64,000 nucleotides of DNA from Paracentrotus lividus (GCA_940671915.1 CALNVZ010003426.1:6645972-6709971), one strand, 5' to 3'; shown: positions 56,101 to 64,000, numbered from the stretch's first letter. The notes: generated by a model not told the origin, from the letters alone. Made by a program: numbers and translations.

Positions 56101-58671
56101 CATCTAGGCAATAACAGTAGGCAAAATAAATGAAACAGAATTATTGCATCTAGACATTTCTCATTATCAGATTTTTTTGTTTTTCTGATTTTTCTCTCCA
56201 GACAAATAAGCAGCATCAGAGTAACAACCCAGTATGGGGTAACTTCAAGTTTGAATAGAAAAGGGTAGAAATAGGTAACAAAAGTGTTCTGTAATTTCTA
56301 CAAAAAAATAATATTGTCATCAATTATCTCTTTGCCCGCAACATTAATTTTAAGCAGAAAAAAGAAGACTTTCTCTTTAATTATTAAAAATAGTATAACA
56401 ATATTTGCTTATATGAACTACAAGAAATTATGCCGCAGACCTAGTCCTAGCATTATCAGTGATTTTCAGATCTTTTGGCCGAGCCATTACAGAGAAAATG
56501 AATTATTACGATTGTATAGTTAATAAGTATAATTGTGACTATAGTCGAACTTGGCAGGCAAAGAGTTAAGTACAAAAAGGAGAGGGTGGTATAAGCTATC
56601 AAAGAGTGCATTACAACATGCACAAGAACCCAATAGAGTTGATTGTTGATAGCAAGATGGTATTTTTCAGTCAATCATTTGTAAAGCCTTTAGGCATTTT
56701 CATTCTGAATCTGAACAGGAAGAATTGAGAAACTATTCTTTCAGGGATCAGTACAATAGTTTCCAAAGGTCTGAATCAATTTTTCTTTGCTCCTCAATAC
56801 GGCATCAATGATATTTCTCATTAAACCTTCATCCAATTGACAAAGTAAGGTCTATATCTAATGCCACTTTATTAATGAAAAATAAAAAATGCAACGCCCC
56901 CCCCCCCGCCCGAAAAAAAAAAAAGGCCCAGTAGTTACTGAAGAAGTAGTGATTATGCATGATTCCTCTACAGAAGGCAGATTTTATTAGAGATTTGAAT
57001 ATTATTTTCAATCAAACTTATCTTATTTATTAACCAATGAATGAAGTGGAAAAGAAATCAATTCCAATTTGTCAGTGACTTTTGCCGAGATTACTGCTGA
57101 TTTTATATATGAGTAATTATATAGCATTCTTGATTCAAATATAATGCCTATATCAAAGGAGAGAATTATTTCTATGACTTAAGAGAATACATACGTGCTT
57201 GTTGCTCCATGGCCTTTCTTGCAATGACCCGAAGACGTTGAATCTCTTTCTTCTTAAGATCATCTAATTGGGTTCGAAGGTGAGCTCCAACATTATTTAG
57301 CTGCTTTCCGAATTTACCAGTCTAATGAAGGAGGTGAAAAGAGCAGAGAAAAAGCATAATGATCCAATAATTTGTGGAATCTCTAGATGGGAGTTTAGAA
57401 TGCTTTTACTCTTGTAAAAAAATGAAAGAAGAGAAGAAAAAAAAGATAGAACAAAAAAGACACCATCAGGGATGTTGATTTTTTTAATAAAAAAGAAATA
57501 AAAAATACAAGTGATGCACCCACGAATTGAAAACATGTATTTTCAACCTTTGGTTATTTTGGTGTGCAAGCTAATGTTTGCCAATACATACATTACATTG
57601 TGTGTACATCATTAAGTGCTGCTTTTGTGAAGAAACAAAACATCTATGCACATGTGTACATCCCCCCCCCCCACTCAAGCGGTCAACAATACACGTATGC
57701 TCATTCCCGATTTCTCAAAAATATCTTGAAATAGGTTCCCGAATATGGTCTAAAAACCTGTGAAAAATGGGGTCATATTGCTGGCTCCCCCTCCAAAAGC
57801 CTGTAATAGGGGGGATTTTGATGCAACTTCCCTTCCAAACGCTTGTAATAAGGGGGTACTTTTGACACCGCTTCCCCTCCAAATAGGGGGTACCTCTACG
57901 AATCCAGAACAAGTATACATGTATGGTTGACTGCCTGAGTGGGGGGGGGGGGCGATGTACACCATATCCTAGAACACCTGTGCTTGTAAAACTTGTGTCA
58001 ATATGTTCACAGGTTTAAAATTATTAATATTAACACAGGAATAATAATTTTTCGCAATTCTATCCTGCATAGATATGGTGTTGGCTATTTTCCAAATTAT
58101 TTGTTTGAACACTTTCAAAAGAAAAGGCAAGATGAAACTTGGTGATTGGCATTCTCTCACTCTAATACAATAAATTCCAAAATTTCAACTTGACAAGAGA
58201 TGGACATATTTTCCATTTATCATCCATAGAGAGGATTTCAGAGGCCAAATACAGGTGTTATTTTGTAGAACGGATGCAATATTTTTAATATTGTGTCACC
58301 TTGGCCAGAATACTGGGAGATTTCAATGAATGTTGTACATGTACAGTAAGTGGGTCCAAAGTTATGAAGTTCATTGATAAGATGGGGAATCCCTGCAATT
58401 TACTTTCTTCCTTTCTTTTTTTTTTCTTCAGGAGAGGGGGGGGGGGGGGGGGGGGACTAACTTTTTTTCTTCATTCAGATTATATGAAAGACTTACAAGT
58501 AAATCATTAGTATCCATCTCATCCATATGGCTCTTCATTTCTGGGTCAGCTTCAAGAACTTCAATGACCTCTCGTAGATAACCTTCATATTCTAGACCAA
58601 GATCCTGTATGATAAGACATGAAAACAAAACGGAGATGTTTCACTATCTTCTAAGAAATCATCATTACCCG

Positions 58672-58702
<31 letters not shown>

Positions 58703-59403
58703 GCAACAACAATAATACTTAAACTTATATCACGCCAAATCTGTGCTAAATGTGCCTATATTTTGAACAGGTGTTCATGTCCTAAGGAAGGCTGTTCCAT
58801 AATTAATATGGCACAAGAATGAGCAAATGATCTCTCCCCAGGATTTAGTGACTTTAGGAATTACTCATCACGCACTCACACACTGCCAATTAGTACCCCA
58901 CCCTGGACAGCTGTCAACGTAGCTTTTTCGGGTGCAACAATTCAAGATTCAAGATTCAAGGATGTCATCAAGACTTTGGTACTATTGTGTACTGTAGGCC
59001 AGTTTTTCACACCAATAGATGCAGTCGTTCTCTCTTTCTTTCTTTCGTTTTCCTTCTTTTTATCTAAATTCAGGAGTTGATAGTTTATAACAAAATACGT
59101 TTCTCTTTTAACATGTTTAAAAACCAAAATATGACAATAGAATTGAAATTCGGTTGTCTTTTGGTCTTTCAGACAGTCATGTAAAAATGAAAAAAAAAAT
59201 AATCTTTTCATTTTATCTAGATCTAGGGTCATATCCATACTTACTGCAAGTCCATCACCCTCGGCTCTGTCAATTATTTCTTCTGCTCTTTCTCCTTGAT
59301 TTTCATCCACCTCCTCAGCTGGTTTAGGATCTAATGGTGCTTGATGTGCTACATGAACAATCAGTAGCAGTAATAACCACAGCTTCCATTCCATCAAGGC
59401 CAT
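32070..59403 (-). CDS. nucleobindin (calnuc/NUCB family), EF-hand protein
   Basis: Whole-gene entry; exons are listed separately. Eleven exons are used per transcript, plus one spare member in each of two exon pairs, giving about 474-478 residues (vertebrate nucleobindins are about 420-460). Order: signal peptide, N-terminal helix ([20 protein letters not shown]), helical and basic region ([14 protein letters not shown]), acidic/basic coil ([10 protein letters not shown]), EF-hand 1 ([12 protein letters not shown]), EF-hand 2 ([12 protein letters not shown]), helical segment and a Pro/Gln-rich tail. Known family members are Golgi-resident and secreted Ca2+-binding proteins that also contact G-alpha subunits. 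The span is inflated by an 11.4-kb false duplication between the two last introns. Convergent with the SRCR gene. Confidence 0.93.
32247..33740 (-). other. intron before the last nucleobindin exon, first part
   Basis: AT-rich. Near 32400-32480 lies a fragment related to the inside of the piggyBac-like element at 3430 (CAGACCCAAATT). No coding segment is supported. Confidence 0.65.
33741..34388. mobile_element. outer inverted-repeat element interrupted by an inner one
   Basis: Outer ends GGTGTTTCACAAAGAGTT (33743 on) and AACTCTTTGTGAAACACC (near 34355) are inverted copies next to G and C runs. AAGTCGCACTT and AAGTGCGA are also in inverted relation. The right arm is split by the 408-bp element at 33940. 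No transposase. Confidence 0.7.
33940..34347. mobile_element. 408-bp fold-back element nested in another
   Basis: TAATGGTGGTATCTCACTT at the left and the complement at the right, continuing as GCGGAAACTACTTTGAGA. Internal sequence repeats GAGACGTCTCC, CGTCTC and CATGAGTTTCAAAACCGT in both orientations. Inserted near the right end of the outer element. No clear target duplication is seen. Confidence 0.78.
34453..34521 (-). CDS. nucleobindin penultimate exon
   Basis: Phase 0-0, 23 codons: [17 protein letters not shown] then KEGNDK, acceptor TGTATCTACAG, donor GTCAGT. It lies outside the duplicated block and so is present once. It links the helical exon (47101-47268) to the Pro/Gln-rich end. 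Confidence 0.78.
34960..35660. repeat. CAT trinucleotide microsatellite, copy 1
   Basis: CATCATCATCAC-type array of about 700 bases. The same array in copy 2 (46420-46945) is about 175 bases shorter, as expected for alleles or for misassembled simple repeats. The long His, Ser and Ile frames over it are not genes. Confidence 0.92.
35806..35970 (-). pseudogene. duplicate of nucleobindin exon 47101-47268
   Basis: The only copy 1 exon with an intact frame. It is one codon shorter (DLEESQ against DLNQESQ) and reads GDNLLRV for GDNFVRV. Both splice sites are kept. These in-frame differences look allelic. Confidence 0.8.
36516..36605 (-). pseudogene. duplicate of nucleobindin EF-hand 2 exon
   Basis: Same length as 47821-47910, but with one inserted and one missing base (CTCTTGATG for CTCTGATG, CATGATTCC for CATGAATTCC), so the middle is out of frame. 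Confidence 0.8.
37503..37640. repeat. small GC-ended inverted-repeat element (copy 1)
   Basis: GCCACAGGGGCCGCGGAGC and the near complement GCTCCGCGGCCCCTGTGCC bracket 138 bases. Copy 2 holds the same at 48815-48953. A related fragment with CTCCGCGGCC and CCCCCCACTTTCGG lies at 62217-62290. Confidence 0.72.
37745..37833 (-). pseudogene. duplicate of nucleobindin exon 49060-49149
   Basis: One base short (TTCCGAACG for TTCCTGAACG), which breaks the frame. Otherwise the same exon, with both splice signals present. Confidence 0.8.
39060..39144 (-). pseudogene. duplicate of nucleobindin exon 50382-50468
   Basis: Two bases short in the EELREE segment (CTCATTCTCC for CTCAATTCCTCC). Frame broken; splice sites kept. 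Confidence 0.8.
39755..39900 (-). pseudogene. duplicate of nucleobindin EF-hand 1 exon
   Basis: Four bases shorter than 51083-51232, with single-base losses spread along it (for example ACTATTGAG for ACTATTTGAG). The EF-hand loop is out of frame. Confidence 0.8.
40279..40462 (-). pseudogene. duplicate of nucleobindin exon 51614-51799
   Basis: Two single-base losses (CCTTCTAGCC for CCTTCCTAGCC, CAGCTTCTCC for CAGCTTTCTCC) in the coiled-coil codons. Confidence 0.8.
42138..42239 (-). pseudogene. duplicate of nucleobindin alternative exon 4b
   Basis: One base longer than 53498-53598 (ATCATTCTCAAG for ATCATCTCAAG), shifting the frame in the EMIAHVD part. Confidence 0.8.
44387..44499 (-). pseudogene. 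duplicate of nucleobindin alternative exon 4a
   Basis: Same length as 55778-55890, but with one extra A (in CCAAAAAAC) and one missing C (CCCTTCCAAC), so the middle is out of frame. Confidence 0.8.
45787..45912 (-). pseudogene. duplicate of nucleobindin exon 57195-57321
   Basis: Five separate one-base differences (three losses, two gains), including CCAGGCC for CCATGGCC. The frame is not readable. Confidence 0.8.
46276..46300. other. assembly gap, 25 N
   Basis: Run of N inside a sequence just after a poly-C tract and CTCAAGCGCCGTCAACA. It is the exact junction between the two duplicated blocks. Confidence 1.
46420..46945. repeat. CAT trinucleotide microsatellite, copy 2
   Basis: Same array as 34960-35660 but shorter, with a CCACCAATCCATTCATC interruption. 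Frames across it are artefacts. Confidence 0.92.
47101..47268 (-). CDS. nucleobindin exon, helical segment after EF-hand 2
   Basis: Phase 0-0, 56 codons: [20 protein letters not shown], then [20 protein letters not shown] and INMNQ. This corresponds to the TEEELRRFEEEL leucine-zipper-like helix after the EF-hands in vertebrate nucleobindin. Acceptor TTCCTTGCAG, donor GTATAC. Confidence 0.88.
47821..47910 (-). CDS. nucleobindin exon, EF-hand 2
   Basis: Phase 0-0, 30 codons: [20 protein letters not shown] then [10 protein letters not shown]. The 12-residue loop [12 protein letters not shown] has D1, N3, D5, S9 and E12 for Ca2+, though position 6 is Lys in place of the usual Gly. VSLQEFM matches the hydrophobic-S/T-hydrophobic-x-[DE]-F-hydrophobic pattern of the G-alpha binding (GBA) motif, which in vertebrates reads VTLEEFL. 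Confidence 0.9.
48815..48953. repeat. small GC-ended inverted-repeat element (copy 2)
   Basis: Same element as 37503-37640, within the intron between the EF-hand 2 exon and exon 8b. Confidence 0.72.
49060..49149 (-). CDS. nucleobindin alternative exon 8b (helix before EF-hand 2)
   Basis: Phase 0-0, 30 codons: [20 protein letters not shown] then [10 protein letters not shown]. It resembles the vertebrate segment LEKVYDPKNEED and RMREHVMKN. It is homologous to the exon at 50382 and probably replaces it. Acceptor ACTAATACTAG, donor GTATCT. Either exon joins correctly to EF-hand 1 upstream and EF-hand 2 downstream. Confidence 0.85.
50382..50468 (-). CDS. nucleobindin alternative exon 8a (helix before EF-hand 2)
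   Basis: Phase 0-0, 29 codons: [20 protein letters not shown] then RMREHVMDE. It shares K-x-Y near the start and RMREHV near the end with exon 8b, with most of the middle different. Acceptor CAATCGAAG lacks a strong pyrimidine tract; donor GTTAGG. Using both exons would keep the frame but would insert an extra helix unknown in the family. Confidence 0.82.
51083..51232 (-). CDS. nucleobindin exon, EF-hand 1
   Basis: Phase 0-0, 50 codons: [20 protein letters not shown], then [20 protein letters not shown] and [10 protein letters not shown]. The loop [12 protein letters not shown] is a canonical EF-hand (D1, N3, D5, G6, D9, E12). NPKTFF and the LEALF end are almost unchanged from vertebrate NUCB1/2. 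Acceptor CTTTTCAG, donor GTTTGA. Confidence 0.93.
51614..51799 (-). CDS. nucleobindin exon, acidic/basic coil
   Basis: Phase 0-0, 62 codons: [20 protein letters not shown], then [20 protein letters not shown] and KQHAKLNHP. Highly charged coiled coil equal to the EFKRYEMLKEHERRR region of vertebrate nucleobindin, ending in the conserved HP. Acceptor TTTGTTTCCTAG, donor GTTAGC. Confidence 0.92.
53169..53197. repeat. poly-G tract of uncertain length
   Basis: About 29 G here against about 15 in copy 1 at 41822-41837. The difference is the sort of variation expected between alleles or assembly errors. Confidence 0.85.
53498..53598 (-). CDS. nucleobindin alternative exon 4b
   Basis: 101 nt, phase 1 in and phase 0 out: [20 protein letters not shown] then [14 protein letters not shown]. 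It matches the vertebrate stretch LLKQFEHLDP and HTFEARDLELLIQ, most clearly at HTFE. Homologous to 4a at 55778. Including both would add 214 nt and break the frame, and skipping both also breaks it. Acceptor GTGCTATGAATCTTCAG, donor GTACAC. Confidence 0.87.
55778..55890 (-). CDS. nucleobindin alternative exon 4a
   Basis: 113 nt, phase 1 in and phase 0 out: [20 protein letters not shown] then [18 protein letters not shown]. It aligns without gaps to 4b over 27 residues with 10 identities (including I, H, D, TF and QK). Acceptor ATTAAAACAAAAG has no other AG within about 75 bases upstream; donor GTAGAC. A start-like ATG just upstream belongs to the intron. Confidence 0.85.
57195..57321 (-). 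CDS. nucleobindin exon 3, basic helix
   Basis: 127 nt, phase 0 in and phase 1 out: [20 protein letters not shown], then [20 protein letters not shown] and QA. It equals the SGKLSRELDFVSHHVRTKLD and RLRMLLKAKMD region of vertebrate NUCB1. Acceptor CTTCATTAG, donor GTATGT. The phase 1 end forces the choice of one of exons 4a and 4b. Confidence 0.9.
57654..57962. mobile_element. 309-bp inverted-repeat element at the duplication edge
   Basis: GTGTACATCCCCCCCC with ACTCAAGCGGTCAACAATAC at the left, and the complement of GTGTACATCGCCCCC with ACTCAGGCAGTCAACCATAC at the right, an inverted repeat of about 40 bases. Between them a TCCAAAxxCxTGTAATAGGGGG-like unit is repeated about three times. In copy 1 this element is cut by the N gap just inside its left arm. 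Confidence 0.78.
58437..58455. repeat. poly-G tract
   Basis: G run next to a T-rich stretch in the intron just downstream (minus strand) of nucleobindin exon 2. Confidence 0.85.
58497..58604 (-). CDS. nucleobindin exon 2
   Basis: Phase 0-0, 36 codons: [20 protein letters not shown], then [16 protein letters not shown]. It is equivalent to the GLYYHRYLQEVINVLETD segment of vertebrate NUCB1, a family hallmark. Acceptor ATCATACAG, donor GTAAGT. Confidence 0.92.
58671..58760. repeat. AAT trinucleotide repeat, possible SINE tail
   Basis: About ten AATAAT units followed by TTAAACTTATATCACGCC. The layout resembles the tail and adjoining body of the SINEs seen elsewhere in the window, but no tRNA-like head is found, so the assignment is weak. 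Confidence 0.5.
59245..59403 (-). CDS. nucleobindin exon 1, start codon and signal peptide
   Basis: ATG at 59401-59403, 53 codons, phase 0 end before [26 protein letters not shown] is a clear signal peptide with a likely cut near HQA-P. An acidic stretch follows ([15 protein letters not shown]). This start is chosen because it begins the hydrophobic leader and the frame upstream has no better candidate. Confidence 0.9.
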
Positions 59404-60030
59404 TATGTGTGTCTACATTTCAAAAAGTAAAAGTTAAATTCAATAAATTATATTGGAAATAACTTAAAAATCAGAACTCATACACGCTAGCAGCACCACT
59501 ACGTGGGACTACTAGCAAATACAGTGACACTGTTAGGTGCATAACTACATTTTTGTATTAATATGTGTTCACAAATGTATCATTCTTATACGTACCAACG
59601 TATCCTTCTTGTTGCTATAACCTTTTTGGGGGTCTGCCTCCACTCGATGTCATCAGAAAGTGAGTTGGATAGATCCAAAATAAAATTCCGGTTTCTGTTA
59701 GCGACGAATGCAATGTACTGCATGCAAGTGCACTATATAACTTACGTCTTATGAGGCGCTGTGCGGTGTAATTCAAGGCCCTATATAAATACAGGGCCTT
59801 GGGATAATTCGTGGAGTAAGTCGAAGTAAGATTACTTCCGGTGATAGGCCAGCTCACTACCGGATCCATAAAAAATCATTGAGCTTGACTTAGTTTTCCT
59901 CCAAGCTGAGAGATTTATATTTAAATTTTTTGTAATAACCATGTTTAATGTTTTGCACATAGCAAGACATTCACGCCTGGTGATCAAAAAAGTACATCAG
60001 ATTTTCCATGTTTAATATGGCCGTCGGTGA
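59404..60030 (-). promoter_or_regulatory. 5' flank of nucleobindin (promoter position only)
   Basis: By position this must hold the 5' UTR and promoter. The only visible structure is a hairpin at about 59779-59804 (AAGGCCCTATAT and ATACAGGGCCTT), with TATAAATA on the plus strand. I cannot place a transcription start or call any factor site. Confidence 0.35.
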
Positions 60031-61580
60031 TAAGTGGGGGGGGGGGGTGGAGGGGGGGGGGGGAGGGGTGTAAAAAAAAAAAAAAAAAATCCGCCTTCTC
60101 GGGCCTCAGAAAGAACCAATATAACATACTATAGGGGAGTAGGCTCAAGTCGTTCTTTTAACATGATCTTCCTTTTTTTTTTCCTTTTTAAATCAATTTT
60201 GTGATTTTGTATTTTTTGATATATAATGATACTAATAATATATATAATGATATTCTGAAGAGTCGAACGCCCTGCCAGGAGTGACTATCTAAGAGTAAAT
60301 GGGGGGTGAAGGGGCGTGTGCCCCCTAGGGGCGCGAATTTAGGGGGCGCAAAAAATAATTATATAATAGAAAGAATAAATAAATAAAATGAAAAGACGAA
60401 AGAACAAACAGATAAAAAAGAAGTATGACCTATGGGAACGACAAGGAAAAAGAATACGAAGAGGAAAAAAGACAAATTAAAGGACAAGAAAAAAGGACTT
60501 AAAAAGACTGACAGTTCAAAACCAGACGTCATAGATGTATTTCCAAGAAAATTCCCTTTACTGTTCTTGCTTCAACTAAGAACAATGTCAACAATTGTAC
60601 TAGTCTTTCAGTTTTTTCTACCAGTGATGGATTCAGTAAGTCACGATTATATCATGTGGGTCAGCGCAGACGACAATAGAAGTATTACGGTGTGGTCCGA
60701 GTTTGTTTTTAAAAATGTCCGATCTTTTCTCGAGGTGAAGTTGATTTGCGGACGACTTCTTAACAATAGCGCCATATAGGCTGCACACAGTACACGACGG
60801 TTGGAGGCTCTTTACTACGTACGGACACGCAACCAGGACCAGCGGTGACGTAGTTTCTCTTTATTTTTTCTATGCTTTTCATATAGTATAAATTCCCTCT
60901 AACTTATAGTGATATAGTCGCTGTATATAAAGTTATCAAAATTATAGCGCTATCGTCTAAAATTTCTTAGCTATAACCTAATATCTGGGTCTACATTTTT
61001 TCCTACAACGAAAAGTACCTTATTCAATACGAGGTCAATATACTTCTGTAGATATTGATCTCGTACATATGAGTGAACTCATAAAAGTTGCACCACTTCT
61101 TGACAGACTTTCTCAAAACTTCATTCAGTAATCATCAAACATTTATCTATTCTCAACTTACTTGTTGAACAGAAAGTTTTTGAGTGCATGTTATTCATTT
61201 TCTTATTAATCATTTTTTAAATAGATCTAACGCATAATGACAAATTAGTTAACGAATTGAATTACAAAAATAAAATACAAGTCAAGAGCTTACAAACAAA
61301 CACCATCAGATACGGGTGGGACCGCGTTTAAATAAAAACGGTCATCTCGGCAGGAAAAAATGAGGTAAAAATTACTATAATAGTATCAAATCAAAATATA
61401 ACAATGAATACTGATTGATGGATCGTATAAAACTTTTGAAAAGGCATACCTTTGTGAAAAATGTGAAATAATTATAGAAAATGAGTCAGTCTGCTTCACC
61501 CTTTCTGCTCCAGTGCTACGTGTAACAACGTACATCGACGATCACACAATACCATATCGATATCTCCGATATCTAATCTA
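60031..61580. other. intergenic region upstream of nucleobindin
   Basis: Poly-G/GGGT tracts at 60037-60068 and a run of A at 60073-60089. Otherwise AT-rich. A 115-residue frame at 60432 starts with Lys-rich low complexity and shows no domain. No gene is supported. Confidence 0.6.
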
Positions 61581-61955
61581 GGGGGGGTAGGCAAATTGTT
61601 ACACTTCTATTTTGCTAATTTCTGAGAAATAAAAGATAACCGCCAAAATCATATCAGTAGAAAGGTTATGTATCAAGGAATCTTATGGACGAAAGAAATC
61701 ACACGAAATGCATTATTAGCATAATTTATGCAAATTAGCCCTTTTTGCAAAACAAAATATCTCAGAATGGAATGTCTGTGTGCTGTTCAAACTTTGCATG
61801 CTATTGGTGAAATGTGTCTCTGGGGAATGCGTGGATTTTAATTTTAAATAAAGATTGTTTTTCTGTAATTGTTCGTGATATAATTAGCTAAAAACAATAT
61901 TTTTTTTTTGGGGGGGGAGGGCTATTTGCATAATTATACTATTGGGGATTTTTTG

Positions 61956-61987
<32 letters not shown>

Positions 61988-62053
61988 CATAAGAGACCTC
62001 TCTATTCTTCAGAAATGAGCCAAATAGAAAGTGTAACATTTACCTAACCCCTT
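61581..62053. mobile_element. 473-bp inverted-repeat element
   Basis: GGTAGGCAAATTGTTACACTT at the left and AAGTGTAACATTTACCTAACC at the right are inverted copies, with further inverted similarity in CTATTTTGCTAATTTCTGA. The inside holds a poly-G run and about 30 T (61955-61987). No transposase. Confidence 0.7.
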
Positions 62054-63239
62054 AAAATCAGAAGAGGGTTTGATGCATAAATTCCACTGAGGCTGAGGAG
62101 CGGAGGCCAAGGGGGGGGCTTCAGCCCCCTCTTTTCTCAGCAACGGGGTACAAATCGCGAAATGACCACAGATTTCGGATATTTTTTTATTTTTTTTTTT
62201 TTTTTTTTTTTAGCCTGGTACCCCCACTTTCGGCTGAGCCCCCCACTTTCGGACATCCTCCACTTTCAAACACGCTCCGCGGCCGAGAATTTTTATAGGC
62301 CTACTGTGGGCCACCATACATGTCTTGTGGAAGTGTCAGTTTTGATTTTTTTTTTTTTTTTTTATTAATGTTATAGCGCTGATGAACGCCTATTTTATTT
62401 ATTTATTTATTTATTTTTTTTTTGTTGTTGTTGTATAATTGAGGTTTTAATTATAGTTTGTCACATCGTTTTGTGGCTTGAATTTTTAAAATTTGTTGCC
62501 CCAGCCATTCCGGGATTTAAGGGAAAATGTGTCAGCCCCGACATATTTTTGTCATCTTTTCTCATGTAGGGGCCCTTTTGTTTCCCCGCTGACAGCACTC
62601 AGTCCTATGTCCGCGTGTCTGTTGACCGTTTGTTGATTAGTTATCTAAGTTTGCCTTTGTACATGGAGTAAAAAGAGATTTATCTCCTGTTTTTGAAAAA
62701 AAAAAGAAACAAAAAGAGAAATAACTTTTTTTATCTTTGGTATTTGCCATGATACAGATTTGAGAATATCTTGGACGGTTGAAACGGAGTTTGATACTAG
62801 TCGTGGAGACTTCTTTAGTCCCCCCCCCCCCCCTGATGTCTCAGGATTTTCCGCGACGGCTCATATGAGTCAGGAGGCGTTCCAAAACGTCTGTTCAGGC
62901 GCGTATCCAGGATTTCGCACCCCGGGGGGGGGGGCCGATGTGATTTGGCGCCCCTGTGTACTTTTCAAAATATGGCGCCCCCCCCCCCCGCAGGCAAACA
63001 CGGCTACCGGCTTTGTATGTTGAGGTTTTGAAAATATTTATTTGAAGGTTTTTTTTTTTTTTTTTTTTTAATACTTGCCAATGGTGGTTATGGAAGAATT
63101 CTAGGTCATATGATGTAAATAAATAGATGAAAATAGAATATTTTTAAATACGAGCGCGAAGCGCGCTCAGATTTCCCCCCCCCTCTACTTTACGTCAGGC
63201 AGTTTACTGTGGTATCTTTTAGTCTTTCAGATTTCTTTG
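62054..63239. repeat. homopolymer- and repeat-rich intergenic sequence
   Basis: T runs at 62187-62210, 62347-62363 and 63052-63069; C or G runs at 62821-62833, 62924-62933 and 62980-62989. 62217-62290 is related to the small element at 37503 and 48815. No coding sequence is supported. Confidence 0.7.
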
Positions 63240-63745
63240 AGGGCTGTTATTTGTTCAAGTTGGAGTTATTTGTGTTGTCTCGGTATGTGTAGTGGTTTTG
63301 TTGTTGTTTTGTGTATGGTGATCGTGTCGGAGGTTTGATGTTGGATGTTATGGTGTTTTTGTTTTTGTTGATTTTGGTGGGGCGGGGTGATTTGTTGTTG
63401 GCTGGTTGGTTTGGTTGTTGGTGTTGGTATTTGTTGGGTGTTTTTTGTGTGTTTGGGCATTTGTTGGTTTTGGGGGTTGTTATGTGTTTGGTTGGTTGTT
63501 TTGTTTGTGTTGGTTTCAGTTTTTTCTTGTTAGTTTTGGTTGGGGTGGGTGGTTTATTTTTTGTGTGTTGTTGGTGTATTGTTTTTTTGTAGGTTTGAAT
63601 TTTTTCCGTTGGTAAGTTTTGCCGTGTTCTTTGTTTGTTTTGATTTATGGGTGTGTGTTCGTCTTTTGTGTTTTTTTTGTTTTTTTTTTTTTTTTGGTTG
63701 GTTTGTGGTGTGTGTTGTTGAGTTTTGTTTGTTTGGGGGCGTTTG
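63240..63745. repeat. strand-biased T/G-rich tract
   Basis: About 500 bases that are almost entirely T and G, with no simple repeat period. It creates Phe/Val/Gly/Trp-rich frames on the plus strand and a Thr/Gln/His/Pro-rich frame on the minus strand. I see no domain in either. Confidence 0.6.
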
Positions 63746-64000
63746 TATTGGTTTATTTATAAAGAGTAGGGGGATGAGTCATCGTATGCCAAAATTTGGT
63801 GGCCCATGTTTCCCTAAAAATTCCACCTAAGATTCATTAAGTTTTTTGATCGATTTTGGGTTTCGTGGGCCTTTTGTTTTTTTTTATGAAAACCAGGCCG
63901 GGGGTCTTTATGCCAGTTGTTTGGGAGGGCGTTCTGAAAGAAGGATCATATCGAAGCCGATGGCTCGTGTCCGGAAAGGTTTTAGCATTAGTCTCTATGT
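63746..64000. other. window end, nothing recognised
   Basis: No repeat, splice-flanked exon or RNA gene can be supported here. Confidence 0.6.

Larger units (their letters stand above)
46301..57688. repeat. assembly duplicate, copy 2 (frames intact)
   Basis: Starts at the N gap with CAAAAACTTGCTCTTAAATT, equal to position 34841, and ends at GGTCAACA, where copy 1 meets the gap. All nine nucleobindin exons inside are open and in phase, so this copy should be used for the gene model. Confidence 0.88.

Noticed and set aside
58942..59244. 100-residue extension of nucleobindin exon 1
   Set aside because: It lies after a GTAAGT donor, is low complexity, and the true continuation ([12 protein letters not shown]) is at 58497-58604.
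60432..60779. 115-residue Lys-rich frame as a gene upstream of nucleobindin
   Set aside because: Low-complexity start, no recognised domain, no splice signals or partner exons.
63266..63460. Thr/Gln/Pro-rich minus-strand frame as a mucin-like gene
   Set aside because: Arises from the T/G-only tract. There is no signal peptide, splice site or repeat unit.

Overview
The window looks like part of an echinoderm genome, most likely a sea urchin. The reasons are a scavenger-receptor cysteine-rich (SRCR) gene of a kind greatly expanded in sea urchins, AT-rich introns full of ACATGTACATGTA-like motifs, long G/C homopolymers, tRNA-derived SINEs and many small inverted-repeat elements. The species cannot be fixed from the sequence alone. 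There are two real protein genes, arranged tail to tail, and everything else is introns, mobile elements, simple repeats and one assembly artefact.

Gene 1 (+ strand, 251-27065; 5' end lies outside the window). Twenty-one exons encode fourteen consecutive six-cysteine (group A type) SRCR domains, about 1,564 residues. Every exon border between domains is phase 1, and each domain's coding length is a multiple of three, so the reading frame closes through the whole array. Seven domains are one exon each and seven are split in two, at several different positions. A Thr/Pro-rich linker precedes domain 6. The protein ends directly after the last SRCR domain with no membrane segment, so as read it is secreted. 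Decayed or truncated copies of SRCR exons lie in at least four introns. Intron 12 holds a 5.4-kb element with about 300-bp terminal inverted repeats, a 9-bp target duplication, GC-rich tandem arrays and a collapsed DIRS-like reverse transcriptase.

Gene 2 (- strand, 59403 down to 32070) is a nucleobindin (NUCB/calnuc family): signal peptide, N-terminal helical region, basic/acidic helix, two EF-hands, a helical segment and a Pro/Gln-rich tail. Two of its segments are each encoded by a pair of diverged homologous exons. For the first pair (55778-55890 and 53498-53598) the phases allow only one exon of the pair to be used, which is the signature of mutually exclusive splicing. The second pair (50382-50468 and 49060-49149) replaces the helix leading into EF-hand 2. 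I regard this as the most interesting biology in the window.

Assembly problem. Bases 34841-46275 and 46301-57688 are the same sequence twice, meeting exactly at a 25-N gap. The first copy carries small indels in nearly every nucleobindin exon and drifts steadily shorter, while the second has all frames open. This is best read as one locus assembled twice (allelic or unpolished contig), so the true locus is about 11.4 kb shorter.

From 59404 to 64000 there is the 5' flank of nucleobindin and then repeats, homopolymers and a strongly T/G-biased stretch. No gene can be supported there.
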